Shown here piece after piece: positions 62,460 through 64,000 of a stretch of DNA of 64,000 nucleotides. The stretch comes from DATILL01 sp035476575 (lineage in GTDB: Bacteria; Actinomycetota; Actinomycetes; Mycobacteriales; JACQDL01): NCBI GenBank assembly GCA_035476575.1, contig DATILL010000082.1, forward strand, positions 4,811 through 68,810, written 5' to 3'. A program made the translations under genes and the position numbers. Every line of letters starts with the position of its first letter. Positions within the stretch are counted from its first letter, which is position 1. A model generated the notes under the pieces. That model did not search any database and was not told the origin of the DNA. It saw nothing but the letters and a program-made list of their open reading frames with translations.

Positions 62460-63834
62460 ATGATGAGCGGAATCTTCATCAACTATCGTCAGAGGCCCGA
62501 GCACACCTGGCTCATCCGGGCGCTCCGGGAACGGCTGACCGACCACTTCGGCGAGGGTGAGGTGTTCCTGAACGAACGGTGCATAGATCTCGGCAAGGAC
62601 TACCGGAGCGAGCTGAGCCACCGGGTGATCGACGCCGATGTGGTGATCTCGGTCATCCACCGGGAGTAGGTCGCGGGCCTTGGACTGTGACCACACCCGC
62701 AAAGACTGGGTCTGCGAGGAGCTCAAGCTCGCGCTGCAGCACAAGAAGGAGATCATCCCGCTGTTGCTGAACGGGACGCCGCCACCAACAGCCGCCGAGC
62801 TGCCGCCATCAATTCACAAGCTCGCCTACCAGCAGGGGCACCGAGTGTACGACGAGTCCTCGAAGGACGATATCGAGGCACTTATTGAGAAGCTGGAACT
62901 CTCGGTCGCACCCACGTGGGCACGGAGCGCGCCGGAGAGCATCGCACATACCCCTCCCCGAGGCCGGGCCGGTTACCTTGCCGCGGGTCTCGCGCTCGGC
63001 GGGCTTCTCGCGCCGTTCTGGTTGGTACCGGATCAGACTTCCGCGCGGAAGGCTGCGGTGTCCCTTGCCCTCTGGTCGCTGGCGCTGCTGCTGGCACCAC
63101 TGGCCGCGGTCTTGGGCACGTTCCTGACCAAGAAGCCGGTCAACCTCGCCGAGCAAAGCGTGCATGACATGCCTGCCGGAGGGTACTTTGCGCGGGTTGC
63201 CGGGCCGTTGGGTGTGCTCGGCGTCCTGCTCACATTGAGCTTCCTCGTGGGTCAACCAGTCTCACCCAGCGTGGTCCCCTTTCTGATCTTCATCGTCATA
63301 ATTGTCACGGTCTACTTGGTTGTGCTCATCCGCAACCAGCTCAAGAACGAGGAGAAGCGGAGACGGAGTGGCCCCAGCAACTGCGGGAACCGGTCCGCGT
63401 TGCCACCGTCCGCCAAGAACTCGCCCGCCTCAACCGGCAGCTCAGCGACTGGCCAAGTTATCGGCCGACGCGGGAGCTGTTCGACAAAGCCGACTGGCAC
63501 CTGCAACACCTGCGGGATGCCGGTACAGCGCTGTCGAAGAAAGCCGGGCGGGGCAGGTGGGGCTGGTTGACGGCCGACCACCCCTGGCTCCTCAGCCCTC
63601 TATGCGGTGTGGGTAGCGGGGACCGTGGGACTGACGACAGCCGCAGCCCCGCGGACAGGTGCGTTCTGGGCGCCGGTGGCCGCGGCGGCAATCGTTGGCG
63701 GAGTCGCCGGGGCCACGGCCGAGCTCGCCTACCGCAGACAGCGGTGGCAACGCAGCGGGGTCGCGAAGGAAATCGGTGACAACGCCAACCGGATCAAGAA
63801 AAATCTGGAAGAGCTGCGCGGGAGACGAGGGTAA
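62460..63834 (+). pseudogene. TIR-domain membrane protein gene with stop and frameshifts
   Basis: ATG 62460/62463 (AAAGGTGAG upstream) starts a TIR domain: GIFINYRQRPEHTWLIRALR, ERLTDHFGEGEVFLNERCID, DADVVISVIHRE. A TAG follows where TGG is expected. A one-base shift then restores CDHTRKDWVCEELKLALQHK and KEIIPLLLNG, the end of the TIR fold. Four transmembrane helices (YLAAGLALGGLLAPFWLVPD, SLALWSLALLLAPLAAVLGT) follow. Further shifts at about 63368 and 63605 continue into a cytoplasmic helical part (QELARLNRQLSDWPSYRPTR) and another membrane segment. TIR domains cleave NAD in defence or signalling. This copy is dead as read. Confidence 0.8.
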
Positions 63835-64000
63835 CGACACCCTCCCAGCGAAGCTGAACAGGTGTTGACCGACATTCCGCATGACGACGGCGTTGCTGTG
63901 TAGCGGCGTTGTGGTTGGTGACGATCACGGGTGCTGCTTGTGGGTGGCGTCGTGTTGGTGTGCGACGACAGCCTGATCACGTTCTGGAAGCGCAACGGCC
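63835..64000 (+). other. Window end, no assignable gene
   Basis: The last 165 bases include a plus-strand frame reading LLVGGVVLVCDDSLITFWKR that runs off the edge and may be the start or middle of a gene. It is too short to identify. Confidence 0.2.

Overview
The window is chromosomal DNA from a very GC-rich actinobacterium, probably a member of or relative of the Micromonosporales. The evidence is strong third-position GC bias, many GTG starts, leaderless promoters, and a conserved actinobacterial gene order linking ilv/leu/serA genes, gatCAB, ligA, mnmA, a cysteine desulfurase and etfBA. Genus cannot be fixed from sequence reading alone. There is no rRNA operon and no CRISPR array.

Layout. 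0-2 kb holds an HTH/Clp-N sensor-like protein with its own operator and a transglutaminase-like protein. 2-5.7 kb is a graveyard: recombinase and integrase fragments and two frameshifted genes, ending at tRNA-Glu and tRNA-Gln, and it looks like the remains of an element integrated at a tRNA. 5.9-24.6 kb is core amino-acid metabolism: gltX, cimA, ilvE, leuB, serA, ilvC, ilvN, ilvB, ilvD, interrupted by a large secreted subtilisin and a decayed DUF4232 lipoprotein. 24.7-30.8 kb holds a PH-domain membrane protein, a TetR regulator, two tandem PQQ-type sugar dehydrogenase lipoproteins and a second subtilisin. 31-49 kb is core again: gatB/gatA/gatC, an ACT protein, ligA, a methionine-synthase-like protein, mnmA, a cysteine desulfurase, etfA/etfB, with a vapBC module and several frameshifted accessory genes between them. 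49-64 kb is accessory: methyltransferase, DUF885 protein, secreted quinoprotein-like propeller, a broken hybrid histidine kinase, a ferredoxin reductase, a YbaB/WXG100/secretion-domain operon, DUF3159/OB-fold genes and a broken TIR-domain membrane protein.

How the genes work together. IlvB/IlvN, IlvC, IlvD and IlvE make valine and isoleucine. CimA feeds 2-oxobutyrate into isoleucine synthesis and LeuB serves both CimA and leucine routes. The sequence suggests joint control. ilvB and cimA each have a short Leu/Ile/Val-coding leader followed by a terminator hairpin, and ilvB and leuB share a TTCCC-N7-GGGAA palindrome upstream. GatCAB, GltX and tRNA-Gln form the indirect Gln-tRNA route. Cysteine desulfurase and MnmA together thiolate tRNA, and tRNA-Glu/Gln are classic MnmA-type substrates.

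The least explained structure is a dispersed repeat family. Pairs of GGTNACC heptamers lie exactly 19 bp apart and recur with an exact 50-bp period in four intergenic arrays near 8.7, 45.5, 48.75 and 60.2 kb. A second striking pattern is that almost every core gene is intact while many accessory genes carry one to several frameshifts.
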